Part shown: positions 1 to 9,975 of the stretch, one piece after another
How the letters are laid out: each line of letters starts with the position of its first letter
How positions within the stretch are numbered: position 1 is the stretch's first letter
From: Cerioporus squamosus
Taxonomy: Eukaryota; Basidiomycota; Agaricomycetes; Polyporales; Polyporaceae
NCBI GenBank assembly: GCA_022592435.1
Contig: JABYQS010000166.1
Coordinates: forward strand, 1-64,000
Direction of reading: 5' to 3'
Length of the DNA: 64,000 nucleotides
The notes under the pieces: model-generated
What the model was told of the DNA's origin: nothing
What the model saw: the letters and a program-made list of their open reading frames with translations, nothing else
The model's database searches: none
Made by a program: the position numbers and the translations under genes

Positions 1-17
1 AATTCGGAGGTTGGCAT
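1..17 (-). CDS. ORF2, first codons only (unit 0)
   Basis: The start codon and next four full codons of ORF2 lie here, identical to the starts at 6,234 and 13,173. The rest of the gene is outside the window. Its only value is to show that another copy of the two-gene transposon lies directly to the left. Confidence 0.75.
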
Positions 18-485
18 GATAGTGGTTGGGGAAAGGGTGCCGGTCTCGGTACTACTCCTATACTGAGGATATGTGCTGCGCGAAATGCTTCCGCGCGATG
101 ATGCCTATAACGGGACAGTAACATCAATGTTCGGTGTTGCAGCTGCGTCGAGTTCTGCTGAAATGATGAGCATGAGAAGCTCCGGCGCACACAACCTAGA
201 AGCGGTGTCGTAAGAACCTTCTTGCTCACACATACACAATACACAACTGCATTAGCCGAACGTAGGGGTCCGGATTTGGAAGGCGTTGTGTGCGAGATCG
301 TCTTGCGTCCCTCTGGATGTCTCAGGAAGCTTGGTAGCACTCCATATGGACGCTACGGGGGATGGTGGTGCATACACTTAGGTCTGAGACATGGTGAAGG
401 GGTTGAGCGTGGACGTAGTTAAGTGCCGAGTTCCGCCACAGCAAGGGCACCCTTGGCACCTTTCTGAGCTGCCTTCCGGCGACCC

Positions 486-515
486 TGGGCCGCCGGGCGG
501 CCCGCCTGCGGCGGG
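486..515. repeat. Paired GC-rich hairpins near the element's right end
   Basis: Two perfect hairpins sit side by side and overlap by a few bases: GGGCCGCCGGGCGGCCC (8-bp stem) and GCCCGCCTGCGGCGGGC (7-bp stem, 3-base loop). They lie about 27 bases inside the right boundary of the transposon and recur at 6,705-6,734 and 13,644-13,673. A role in transposase binding or replication arrest is inference. Confidence 0.8.
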
Positions 516-520
516 CCTCC

Positions 521-570
521 CCCTTGCTATGACCAATTTTCCCTGCGCGGCAACAACGCCATGGCAAGGG
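521..570. repeat. Inverted terminal motif across the unit 0/unit 1 junction
   Basis: CCCTTGCTATG (521-531) and CATGGCAAGGG (560-570) are inverted copies with one mismatch, one on each side of the junction. CTGCGCGG (543-550) lies between them. The same arrangement recurs around 6,740-6,789. These look like short terminal inverted repeats set about 10 bases in from the ends. The exact termini cannot be fixed without an empty site. Confidence 0.5.
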
Positions 571-936
571 TACGGACCAATTTGGTCCCAGACCAATCTG
601 TCTGACCCTAGGGACCAATCGACCAAAATTCCTAACCCTATAGACGCCCGGACCAAAAAGGTCTATGGTTAAGTAACGTGATAACCAGGGCGTCTAAATG
701 AAGCACTTGTTCCTCCGAGGTCCTCGCGAGTCGCAACCAACCTGTCCTTGCGCTCTGCGCCAAACAATGGACCCAGCGTGTGCATCAAGAAGTCGTTCAA
801 TTTTTCAAGATCAGAGACTACTATAGCACAAACTGTAAGATGTGAATACTGTAGAACTAGCTGATAGGTACTATACATTCGAGATTGACGACGTGCGAGG
901 TTTCGAGAAGCACTGAGCGAAGCTAACGAGATACAC

Positions 937-3900
937 TCACTGCGCGAAAGCACTTCCACCTGCTGCGGGAGTATCTGCGTCTTCCCCACCTTCGACCACA
1001 AGCGGGAAACCAGGTGGCAGGCGGCAGAGATAGTTGATATGGATGTACTGCGCGCCTTCGTGCTTGACAACGATCTCCTTGGGACAATCACGGAGTTCCA
1101 AGCCGGCGAACAGCTTGAAGAGCACACGGGGTGCATGTTCTTGAGTGCCCGATGCGAAAAGAAGACGGCTTTGCAGCATAGCCGTCAACGCGAGGTATTC
1201 CATGGCGCGTTCGGTATCAGTGTCGCCCTTGACAACGAGACGTTCGTACATCTCCTCGATCGCAGCGAGGAAGGTGGCGCCGTGGAAGCATGTCCCGTCG
1301 CTGAAGATCCCCACAGGTTGCGGCCATGCAGGGGCCTCCTCCAGTTGTACCTTGATGACGTTGCCGTCGACCTTCCGCTTGACGGCGCGAGCCTTGGAAT
1401 AGACACCATCCGAGCATACGCCACGCTTGTGGTTATGCCTGGAACCCTCGCCGCCTGGATACATGATCGTCTTGCACCGGGTACACGTATGAACCTTACG
1501 CTAATGGTACGAGGTGTCAGAGAACGGACATTGTATGAGCAGCGTAACGATGACTCACTGTACTGGCATCTTCTGTTAAGACCTCGTCGGGGTTCGAAAT
1601 TCGCAGCGGCACGGCATGGCAATGGTCGTACCAGAACGTTGTACCCCCTGAACGTTTCGCTAGCATGGAAGGTTAGCATGGGAAAAGAGCGACAAGGCGG
1701 CATACTTACATTTGTAGTCCTTGCGGTTGATACGGGACATGATGATCACCTCGACCTCGCCAAGCTTCTCGAGGAGAGCGCGGGGCGTCTTGCGCTGCAG
1801 AAATTGACCTCCGGTGGCATTCTTCTTGTCGACCTCTGAGTTGTAGATGGACGCAGCGACAACCCACGCTCGCGGTGTCATGTTGAAGCTCGCCCACTGA
1901 TGCCTCTTCCGCAGCTCCATAAACAAGAAGAAGGCGTCTTTCTCCGCCCTGGTGATACGCATACTGCGAGGGTCGAGACCAGTGGCGATGGAGAGCAGCT
2001 GTTGCGAGCGTGTGAGACCGGTGATCTTGAAGATTGGCAGGCACAACGGCGAATTGCCGACATCCATTGATGTCGACGGCCCTCCTCGAGGGGCAAAGAA
2101 GCTCGACGCCTTCAGAGGTGATGTGGAAGTGGTCAGTATGAATGGTTCGCAATATCGAAGATGAACTACTGACCTTCACCGCTGCCTGTTTCCCCGACTT
2201 CTGAGCGACTGCGACACCGTTGCCGGGCACAATCAGACGAGGCTTCTTCTTGGGGGGCTCGTCATCGTCGGTCCCGAGCTTGTGCAAAGGGTTCGCCGCC
2301 TCATGGTCGCCCGTAGATATACGGGAAGGGTTAGATGCTTCGCCCCGATTGTTCGCAATCATGGTGCTAGCGGTGCGCTTCCTTGAAGGTGTCTGTAATA
2401 CAGAAGACTGAGCAATGATGAGGGCTCCACCCGACGAAGTGATACAAACCATTTGTATTGACTCGAGCACCGCAGTTATGTCGGGCAATCCGTCATCGTC
2501 ATCGTCGTTGCCATCGTTACTACTGAGCTCGATGATGTCGCTAGAAGGGAGCCGTACCGGAGAGGCAGGCACAGGGGAAGAGGAAGAGCCAACGGTAGAG
2601 AACTTCGAGACAGAAGAGCGACTTGAGGAACCAGCAACTTCGACTCCAGTTGACTGGCCAGAATCCGGGGGGGCTGGTGCTAATGCCACCTCACTCGAGG
2701 GTGAAGATGCAGCCGGCGGGAGGAGATAAGCGAGGCTAGGGTCAATGCCCATGTCCTCGAGGAGACCAGCTGGGTCAACGTGGGTGGTAAGATCCAGAAG
2801 CTCGTCTGCCGGCTCATCCTTGACGAAGGTGTAGTGTGCTGCAGTCGCTGCGCTCATCTTCAGCAAACCGAAGGTCTCCCCACTTGCAGCTGGCTCGAGG
2901 ATGGGGAGCGGGGCAAGATTTGCGGAGAGCCGGTGATTCTTCCGCATTGCATCGAGCCGCTGATTCCACATGGCTGCGATCGTCCCGACGAGGCGGATGT
3001 GATGGGAGCCGTGGGTAGATGCAATGAACGCCGTCGGCGAACCTGAACGCAGGTCGATGCGGACGTTGCGGCGAAGAACGAAGTCGTGGCCAAGATAGGT
3101 CATCGTCTCGATGCCACTTGCGTGAGTTCGCTGGAGACTATTCCAGCCCTTGTGTGACCCCTCGACTCGGCTGCCGTCCGAACGGACGTCGTTACGAGGT
3201 CGGGAAAGACACCCTTTCTTGACGTGTGCTAGCTGATCGGCGTGTACCTATGATACCGTGAATATGAGACGCTGGAAACCTATCCATTCCGTAGAGAACT
3301 CACCTTTTCTGCAGCAGCTGACCAAACATCTCCTTTGTCTGCCCAACGTGTGTATGCCTCGACCAACCTGCGCTCCTGCTCGTCCTGACTCCGGTAGATG
3401 GCGGGGTTCCCATTGCTTGCAGTGGTCTTCAAGATCGCATCGGTGATATCCCGCATAACCGCTGCGCGGTAAGGGCTCTTCATGCCGCCAAGAATACAAG
3501 CTGCATAGCTATGCACAGACGTTAGCCCATTGAAATTACCAACAATGCAGATAAGAGAGGACATACCGCATGACGAAATGCCACACATCAAGAACCACGT
3601 CGATATCTGGGAAGACCTTCCGAATTGCTGCCTTCACATGGCAGCAATTGTCTACGACAGCTATCTCGGGCGACGCAACGTCCAACAGCTCGAGGCGCCG
3701 CCTGATGCCGTCGAGTAGCTCCTCAATCTCAGCGTGGGCCAGCGAATGGCACCATCCCTGCAACGGAGGACTGTCAGTTGGGACGGCGGACGGCACTTCG
3801 AGGTTGAACCCACCCAAGACATGGTTTGGCCCTTCTCGTTCAAGACAGACTGCAGTCCGCCTGTCCACAGCTTGGTCCGCGCCTTGTCTTTGTCGGCGAT

Positions 3901-5164
3901 GGTTGCTTTGCCGGCGGAACGAAGGTCGCGTCGAGAGAGATGGTAATAGCTGTGTGGAAGCAGCGTGAGAACCCGTGTGAGGCAGGACACGTGGCAACTT
4001 ACCAGTTAGCGTCCGCATGAGCTCCTCCGACTCCGACTGCCTTGTCTTCTCCACCCATCTGTTGAAGACCTCACTCACAAGCTCGTCGCTGATCGACCGA
4101 CAATCATAGCCGGCGTTGTGCTTGCCTGAAGTCATCGGGTCTGCAAATATTTGCAGAGGAGGAGGAGGTTTGACAGAGGTCTGGCGCGACCGTGCAGCGT
4201 GTGCGCGGAGATACACCAGACGAAGCTTGTGGTACTCCAAGAGGTGCAGCTCTAATACCGGTTAGTACTCAGCTGATGCGATTTCTGCGAGCCCTACTGA
4301 CGTCGGACATGTTCTGCGATTCCAGCGGCGGTTCCCGAAGGCCGGAACTCGACGACGAGGTTAAAGAGGTCGCGCGTCAAGGCGCTCTTCTTGAGGAATT
4401 GTGGGATACCGACTGGCCGCCATTGTCAGTACGTACTGAGTGGACAGCCATACAGTGTACTCACGCGGTATATCCCAGTGCTCGCGCTTCTCCCAAAACT
4501 GACAGTTCGTCGTCGCAAAACAGTAGGACGACTCATCCTCCTTCGACTTCGACCCGCCGCCCTTGCTGTGCATCTCCTTGCACGGGTTGCAGCGCAGCTG
4601 GATCCCGATCGCCGTTTCTTCGCGCTCAACCCCGTGGACATCCCTGGGTCCCGTCGGAGCCCAGCCAGACCACTGGATGTCGGTCGAGCCGCATTGCGGA
4701 CATGCCCCGAGTTCGGGGTAGTAGACCGGATGAATAACGGTCACTGGCTTCAGGTAAGCGATCTCCGGTGTGATGTGAGGAACAGCCTGTCGCCGCTGCA
4801 CATGGGAAAATGAGGGAGGTACGAAGTGCGGACCGAGGAGGGGAACACGGGTGTTGAGCTCTAGGGGTGCAGCGCCTTTCGTCGTTGCGCAGGTTAACTT
4901 CGCGAAGAACCCGACGTATTCGATTATGTTGGCTACGAACTCCAACTGTCCGGGGTAGTTGGACTGATTCTTACGGCTGTTCTTCCAGCCAGCGACACGA
5001 GTCTCAGCCTTCGGGAGCGAAAGGTAAGCTGACACATCAGACTCGAGTGAAGATGCGCAGCAACTGACCGATGACTTCCATTCAGTGTCGGCAGCTTTCC
5101 TTTTAGCCGGCTCGAGTGAGTTTATGCACTGAGTGCGAACAGCGTCCGCCTCGAAGACTGACAT
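937..5164 (-). pseudogene. DDE transposase with zinc domains, frameshifted (unit 1)
   Basis: I could thread ten exons, each with GT-AG borders and matching phase: 5164-4465, 4412-4302, 4251-4003, 3949-3814, 3757-3567, 3508-3304, 3247-2174, 2109-1710, 1659-1559 and 1500-937. The model starts at the ATG at 5,164. In unit 2 the same model, without its insertion, stays open for 1,243 residues. Exon 1 holds a CPQC...CNPC zinc ribbon. The core shows SLDATF (exon 4), VVDNCCHVK (exon 5) and SRVEGSHKGWN (exon 7), which I read as the DDE triad. Exon 7 continues into an acidic, Ser-rich linker with a PPKKKPR nuclear-signal-like patch. The end carries CTRCK...HNHKRGVC. One base is missing next to DATF at about 3,922, so translation leaves frame before the second Asp. 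The function is inferred from motifs. Confidence 0.8.
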
Positions 5165-5498
5165 GGCAGGAGGGAGAGGAGGAGTGGAGTGGAGAGGAGA
5201 GGAGGGAGGACAGGGGTTCTCGAGCTCCCTGTAAATTGTGCCGCACCCCGCTGCGCCATATATGTCCGCGGCGCGCCCTCTCGTCCTTCCGCTTGTCGGC
5301 GTGAAGTGGCAAGATGTACAGTAAAAAGACCGTCGCCGTCCGCTTAGTAGTGCACCTAGACAGCCGAGAGTCAGTCCGCTGCTTCTCACTCAGGGTTCAT
5401 GCAACGATTATATTTGAACGCAGGTACATGTCACTAGCACCTCGAGTTCCTTGAGCAACTACTAGACGTACAGTATACTAGAGACTCGTAATGGACTG
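5165..5498. promoter_or_regulatory. Region between ORF2 and the transposase start
   Basis: No gene is visible. This 334-base stretch separates the ORF2 stop from the transposase ATG. On the minus strand it holds a TATA-like CATATATGG (about 5,255-5,263) and a CT-rich tract just upstream of the ATG, both common in fungal promoters. It is identical in unit 2 (12,104-12,437). Confidence 0.45.
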
Positions 5499-6234
5499 TT
5501 ACAAAATCGAAAGATGATCCAGGAGGGCATGAAGGATGCGCGGTCGTTCGGGGGGATCAGTGTATGCGTAGGAATACTCAAGCGAGAAGCCGACTCGGAC
5601 GGCTTGCCCAAACGGCACCTCCGACAGCGATGTGGGAACAGTGCGCTTGCCGGTATGATCATACATGGGAAGTGATGAGTGAATTGTCTACGGCATAATT
5701 GTCAGCTTACAATCATATACAACAAGAGACGGGAGGACGACATACCTCACCATGGGGCGGCTGCCACTTCATCTGGAATCGCACCGACCCGTCCTCCAAC
5801 GGCCCAGAGACCACTTCCGAAAGATCCACCTCCCACGGTATGCTGTCGGCAATTTGCCGCATAGCCGGAAGTGCCTGTTCCCAGTAAATGCGCGAGATGT
5901 GATCGCCGCGTGGTCGTCCCTCCACCCAGAATGATACCATGGGATCGTCAACCATCCCATCGACCTCTTCGTGACCGCGGATAGTAAGCTTGCAGTCATC
6001 CCGTGCGATCTGGCCTTGTATTTCGAACAGCACAGGACGTGTGGGCCGCACTTGCATGCTGCGCTCGGGTTCAGGGTGATAGCAACAGATGAAGCGTACT
6101 TCGCGAGAGTCGAGGTCAAAGCCAGACACCGTGAATTGGATGTGCAAGGAACAGTAGGTCGCATTGACGATAAACAACGGTGCTATCACGATCTGTTCGG
6201 CGTTGTCGAGCGTGAGGAATTCGGAGGTTGGCAT
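5499..6234 (-). CDS. ORF2, unknown partner protein of the transposon (unit 1)
   Basis: There are two exons, 6234-5746 and 5687-5499, with a clean GT-AG intron of 58 bases. They encode about 225 residues starting MPTSEFLTLDNAEQ. The start is the first ATG that begins a clean exon; an upstream open stretch to about 6,471 is less convincing. No signal peptide, membrane segment or Cys/His cluster is visible. The sequence alternates short hydrophobic and polar runs, as in a beta-rich fold, but I recognise no family. It lies upstream of the transposase on the same strand and inside every unit, so it is part of the element. The copy is intact and identical to that in unit 2. A role as transposition helper or captured host gene is conjecture. 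Confidence 0.65.
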
Positions 6235-9200
6235 GATAGTGGTTGGGGAAAAGGGTGCCGGTCTCGGTACTACTCCTATACTGAGGATATGTGCTGCGCG
6301 AAATGCTTCCGCGCGATGATGCCTATAACGGGACAGTAACATCAATGTTCGGTGTTGCAGCTGCGTCGAGTTCTGCTGAAATGATGAGCATGAGAAGCTC
6401 CGGCGCACACAACCTAGAAGCGGTGTCGTAAGAACCTTCTTGCTCACACAATACACAATACACAACTGCATTAGCCGAACGTAGGGGTCCGGATTTGGAA
6501 GGCGTTGTGTGCGAGATCGTCTTGCGTCCCTCTGGATGTCTCAGGAAGCTTGGTAGCACTCCATATGGACGCTACGGGGGATGGTGGTGCATACACTTAG
6601 GTCTGAGACATGGTGAAGGGGTTGAGCGTGGACGTAGTTAAGTGCCGAGTTCCGCCACAGCAAGGGCACCCTTGGCACCTTTCTGAGCTGCCTTCCGGCG
6701 ACCCTGGGCCGCCGGGCGGCCCGCCTGCGGCGGGCCTCCCCCTTGCTATGACCAATTTTCCCTGCGCGGCAACAACGCCATGGCAAGGGTACGGACCAAT
6801 TTGGTCCCAGACCAATCTGTCTGACCCTAGGGACCAATCGACCAAAATTCCTAACCCTATAGACGCCCGGACCAAAAAGGTCTATGGTTAAGTAACGTGA
6901 TAACCAGGGCGTCTAAATGAAGCACTTGTTCCTCCGAGGTCCTCGCGAGTCGCAACCAACCTGTCCTTGCGCTCTGCGCCAAACAATGGACCCAGCGTGT
7001 GCATCAAGAAGTCGTTCAATTTTTCAAGATCAGAGACTACTATAGCACAAACTGTAAGATGTGAATACTGTAGAACTAGCTGATAGGTACTATACATTCG
7101 AGATTGACGACGTGCGAGGTTTCGAGAAGCACTGAGCGAAGCTAACGAGATACACTCACTGCGCGAAAGCACTTCCACCTGCTGCGGGAGTATCTGCGTC
7201 TTCCCCACCTTCGACCACAAGCGGGAAACCAGGTGGCAGGCGGCAGAGATAGTTGATATGGATGTACTGCGCGCCTTCGTGCTTGACAACGATCTCCTTG
7301 GGACAATCACGGAGTTCCAAGCCGGCGAACAGCTTGAAGAGCACACGGGGTGCATGTTCTTGAGTGCCCGATGCGAAAAGAAGACGGCTTTGCAGCATAG
7401 CCGTCAACGCGAGGTATTCCATGGCGCGTTCGGTATCAGTGTCGCCCTTGACAACGAGACGTTCGTACATCTCCTCGATCGCAGCGAGGAAGGTGGCGCC
7501 GTGGAAGCATGTCCCGTCGCTGAAGATCCCCACAGGTTGCGGCCATGCAGGGGCCTCCTCCAGTTGTACCTTGATGACGTTGCCGTCGACCTTCCGCTTG
7601 ACGGCGCGAGCCTTGGAATAGACACCATCCGAGCATACGCCACGCTTGTGGTTATGCCTGGAACCCTCGCCGCCTGGATACATGATCGTCTTGCACCGGG
7701 TACACGTATGAACCTTACGCTAATGGTACGAGGTGTCAGAGAACGGACATTGTATGAGCAGCGTAACGATGACTCACTGTACTGGCATCTTCTGTTAAGA
7801 CCTCGTCGGGGTTCGAAATTCGCAGCGGCACGGCATGGCAATGGTCGTACCAGAACGTTGTACCCCCTGAACGTTTCGCTAGCATGGAAGGTTAGCATGG
7901 GAAAAGAGCGACAAGGCGGCATACTTACATTTGTAGTCCTTGCGGTTGATACGGGACATGATGATCACCTCGACCTCGCCAAGCTTCTCGAGGAGAGCGC
8001 GGGGCGTCTTGCGCTGCAGAAATTGACCTCCGGTGGCATTCTTCTTGTCGACCTCTGAGTTGTAGATGGACGCAGCGACAACCCACGCTCGCGGTGTCAT
8101 GTTGAAGCTCGCCCACTGATGCCTCTTCCGCAGCTCCATAAACAAGAAGAAGGCGTCTTTCTCCGCCCTGGTGATACGCATACTGCGAGGGTCGAGACCA
8201 GTGGCGATGGAGAGCAGCTGTTGCGAGCGTGTGAGACCGGTGATCTTGAAGATTGGCAGGCACAACGGCGAATTGCCGACATCCATTGATGTCGACGGCC
8301 CTCCTCGAGGGGCAAAGAAGCTCGACGCCTTCAGAGGTGATGTGGAAGTGGTCAGTATGAATGGTTCGCAATATCGAAGATGAACTACTGACCTTCACCG
8401 CTGCCTGTTTCCCCGACTTCTGAGCGACTGCGACACCGTTGCCGGGCACAATCAGACGAGGCTTCTTCTTGGGGGGCTCGTCATCGTCGGTCCCGAGCTT
8501 GTGCAAAGGGTTCGCCGCCTCATGGTCGCCCGTAGATATACGGGAAGGGTTAGATGCTTCGCCCCGATTGTTCGCAATCATGGTGCTAGCGGTGCGCTTC
8601 CTTGAAGGTGTCTGTAATACAGAAGACTGAGCAATGATGAGGGCTCCACCCGACGAAGTGATACAAACCATTTGTATTGACTCGAGCACCGCAGTTATGT
8701 CGGGCAATCCGTCATCGTCATCGTCGTTGCCATCGTTACTACTGAGCTCGATGATGTCGCTAGAAGGGAGCCGTACCGGAGAGGCAGGCACAGGGGAAGA
8801 GGAAGAGCCAACGGTAGAGAACTTCGAGACAGAAGAGCGACTTGAGGAACCAGCAACTTCGACTCCAGTTGACTGGCCAGAATCCGGGGGGGCTGGTGCT
8901 AATGCCACCTCACTCGAGGGTGAAGATGCAGCCGGCGGGAGGAGATAAGCGAGGCTAGGGTCAATGCCCATGTCCTCGAGGAGACCAGCTGGGTCAACGT
9001 GGGTGGTAAGATCCAGAAGCTCGTCTGCCGGCTCATCCTTGACGAAGGTGTAGTGTGCTGCAGTCGCTGCGCTCATCTTCAGCAAACCGAAGGTCTCCCC
9101 ACTTGCAGCTGGCTCGAGGATGGGGAGCGGGGCAAGATTTGCGGAGAGCCGGTGATTCTTCCGCATTGCATCGAGCCGCTGATTCCACATGGCTGCGATC

Positions 9201-9688
9201 GTCCCGACGAGGCGGATGTGATGGGAGCCGTGGGTAGATGCAATGAACGCCGTCGGCGAACCTGAACGCAGGTCGATGCGGACGTTGCGGCGAAGAACGA
9301 AGTCGTGGCCAAGATAGGTCATCGTCTCGATGCCACTTGCGTGAGTTCGCTGGAGACTATTCCAGCCCTTGTGTGACCCCTCGACTCGGCTGCCGTCCGA
9401 ACGGACGTCGTTACGAGGTCGGGAAAGACACCCTTTCTTGACGTGTAGTGATGGAGGGTCCGGTCAAGTCCGGTTTTTTGACCCCCCGAGGGTCGAACTG
9501 AGGACTGCAACCTAACTGGACCACTTACCAGTCCGGTTATAGTGCACCTCAACTGAACAATTTGTAACTGGACCATAACCACGGTCCAGTTATTGGTTTG
9601 AACCGGTCTTTAACTGAAAATCATGTGACATTACAATATCTACTGATACTGACTACAAATAGCTACTGGAACATATTCACAAACTTTT

Positions 9689-9768
9689 TGCACACGGGGG
9701 AATTGAACTCAAGGCCTCCGGAGCCATAGCAGAGCCGCAGGCAATGTACCAGCTTAGCCAACAGTGCA
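9689..9768 (-). ncRNA. tRNA-like module A inside MITE 1
   Basis: Read on the minus strand, this 80-base stretch has an A-box match TGGCTAAGCTGG (9,749-9,760) and a B-box match GAGTTCAATTC (9,700-9,710) at tRNA-like spacing. Its ends, TGCAC and GTGCA, can pair like an acceptor stem. I could not fold a convincing anticodon arm, so I call it tRNA-derived rather than a working tRNA. Confidence 0.55.
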
Positions 9769-9898
9769 TCCTATGTACAGCTACTAGTGGCGCTAAGTAT
9801 AGGCGCCAATTGTAGATATGATAACCGCAAGATAAGACCAGATTAGATGGCAAAAAATTGTCTTATGAGCTATCTACAACTGTTTAATTACTAGTTCT

Positions 9899-9975
9899 AA
9901 TGGCTCAGTTGGTTTGGTGTCTGGATTGCAGTGCAATTTTGTTATATGTGCTGGTTCAAGCCCCTCTGGTGCCAC
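9899..9975 (+). ncRNA. tRNA-like module B inside MITE 1
   Basis: TGGCTCAGTTGG (9,901-9,912) matches the pol III A box and GGTTCAAGCCC (9,953-9,963) the B box, at tRNA-like spacing. It is on the opposite strand to module A, so the two would be transcribed divergently. A further B-box-like match on the minus strand (about 9,490-9,500) lies too close to its possible A box to count. Transcription is inference. Confidence 0.5.

Larger units (their letters stand above)
1..542 (-). mobile_element. Right-terminal piece of a further transposon unit (unit 0)
   Basis: These bases repeat 6,218-6,761 and 13,157-13,700 almost exactly; I see two single-base length differences (near 34 and near 230). The piece holds the first codons of ORF2 and the GC-rich right end of the element. 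The array therefore continues to the left of the window, with at least three units in all. It joins unit 1 at about 542/543 with no host DNA between them. Confidence 0.9.
543..6761 (-). mobile_element. Two-gene DDE transposon, unit 1
   Basis: This is a complete 6.2 kb repeat unit. CTGCGCGG at 543-550 recurs at 6,762-6,769 and again in the host flank at 13,703-13,710, so it may be the target-site duplication. The left end (571-660) carries several GGACCAAT/GACCAAT motifs that look like subterminal binding repeats, plus a 9-bp inverted pair TAGACGCCC/GGGCGTCTA. Both genes are on the minus strand, ORF2 upstream and the transposase downstream. Family knowledge: 8-11 bp target duplications and a DDE core with a zinc domain would suit a MULE-related element. 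I do not recognise an exact named family. Confidence 0.8.

Noticed and set aside
1..6. Window starting at the cut position of an EcoRI site (AATTC; the full GAATTC is at 6,217)
   Set aside because: It could hint at a clone or contig end, but a window boundary at such a place can be chance and nothing else supports it.
486..542. Helitron 3' end
   Set aside because: A GC hairpin near a terminus recalls Helitrons. But the element encodes a DDE-type transposase with no Rep or helicase motif, the end is not CTRR, and short inverted motifs and a possible target duplication are present.
1039..1839. 266-codon plus-strand open frame, repeated at 7,258-8,058
   Set aside because: It lies antisense to the last exons of the transposase, which have matching splice sites and motifs. 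It has no recognisable domain of its own.
9485..9535. Third tRNA-like module in MITE 1
   Set aside because: The B-box-like GTTCGACC (minus strand) is good, but the possible A box is only about 31 bases away, too close for a tRNA-type promoter.
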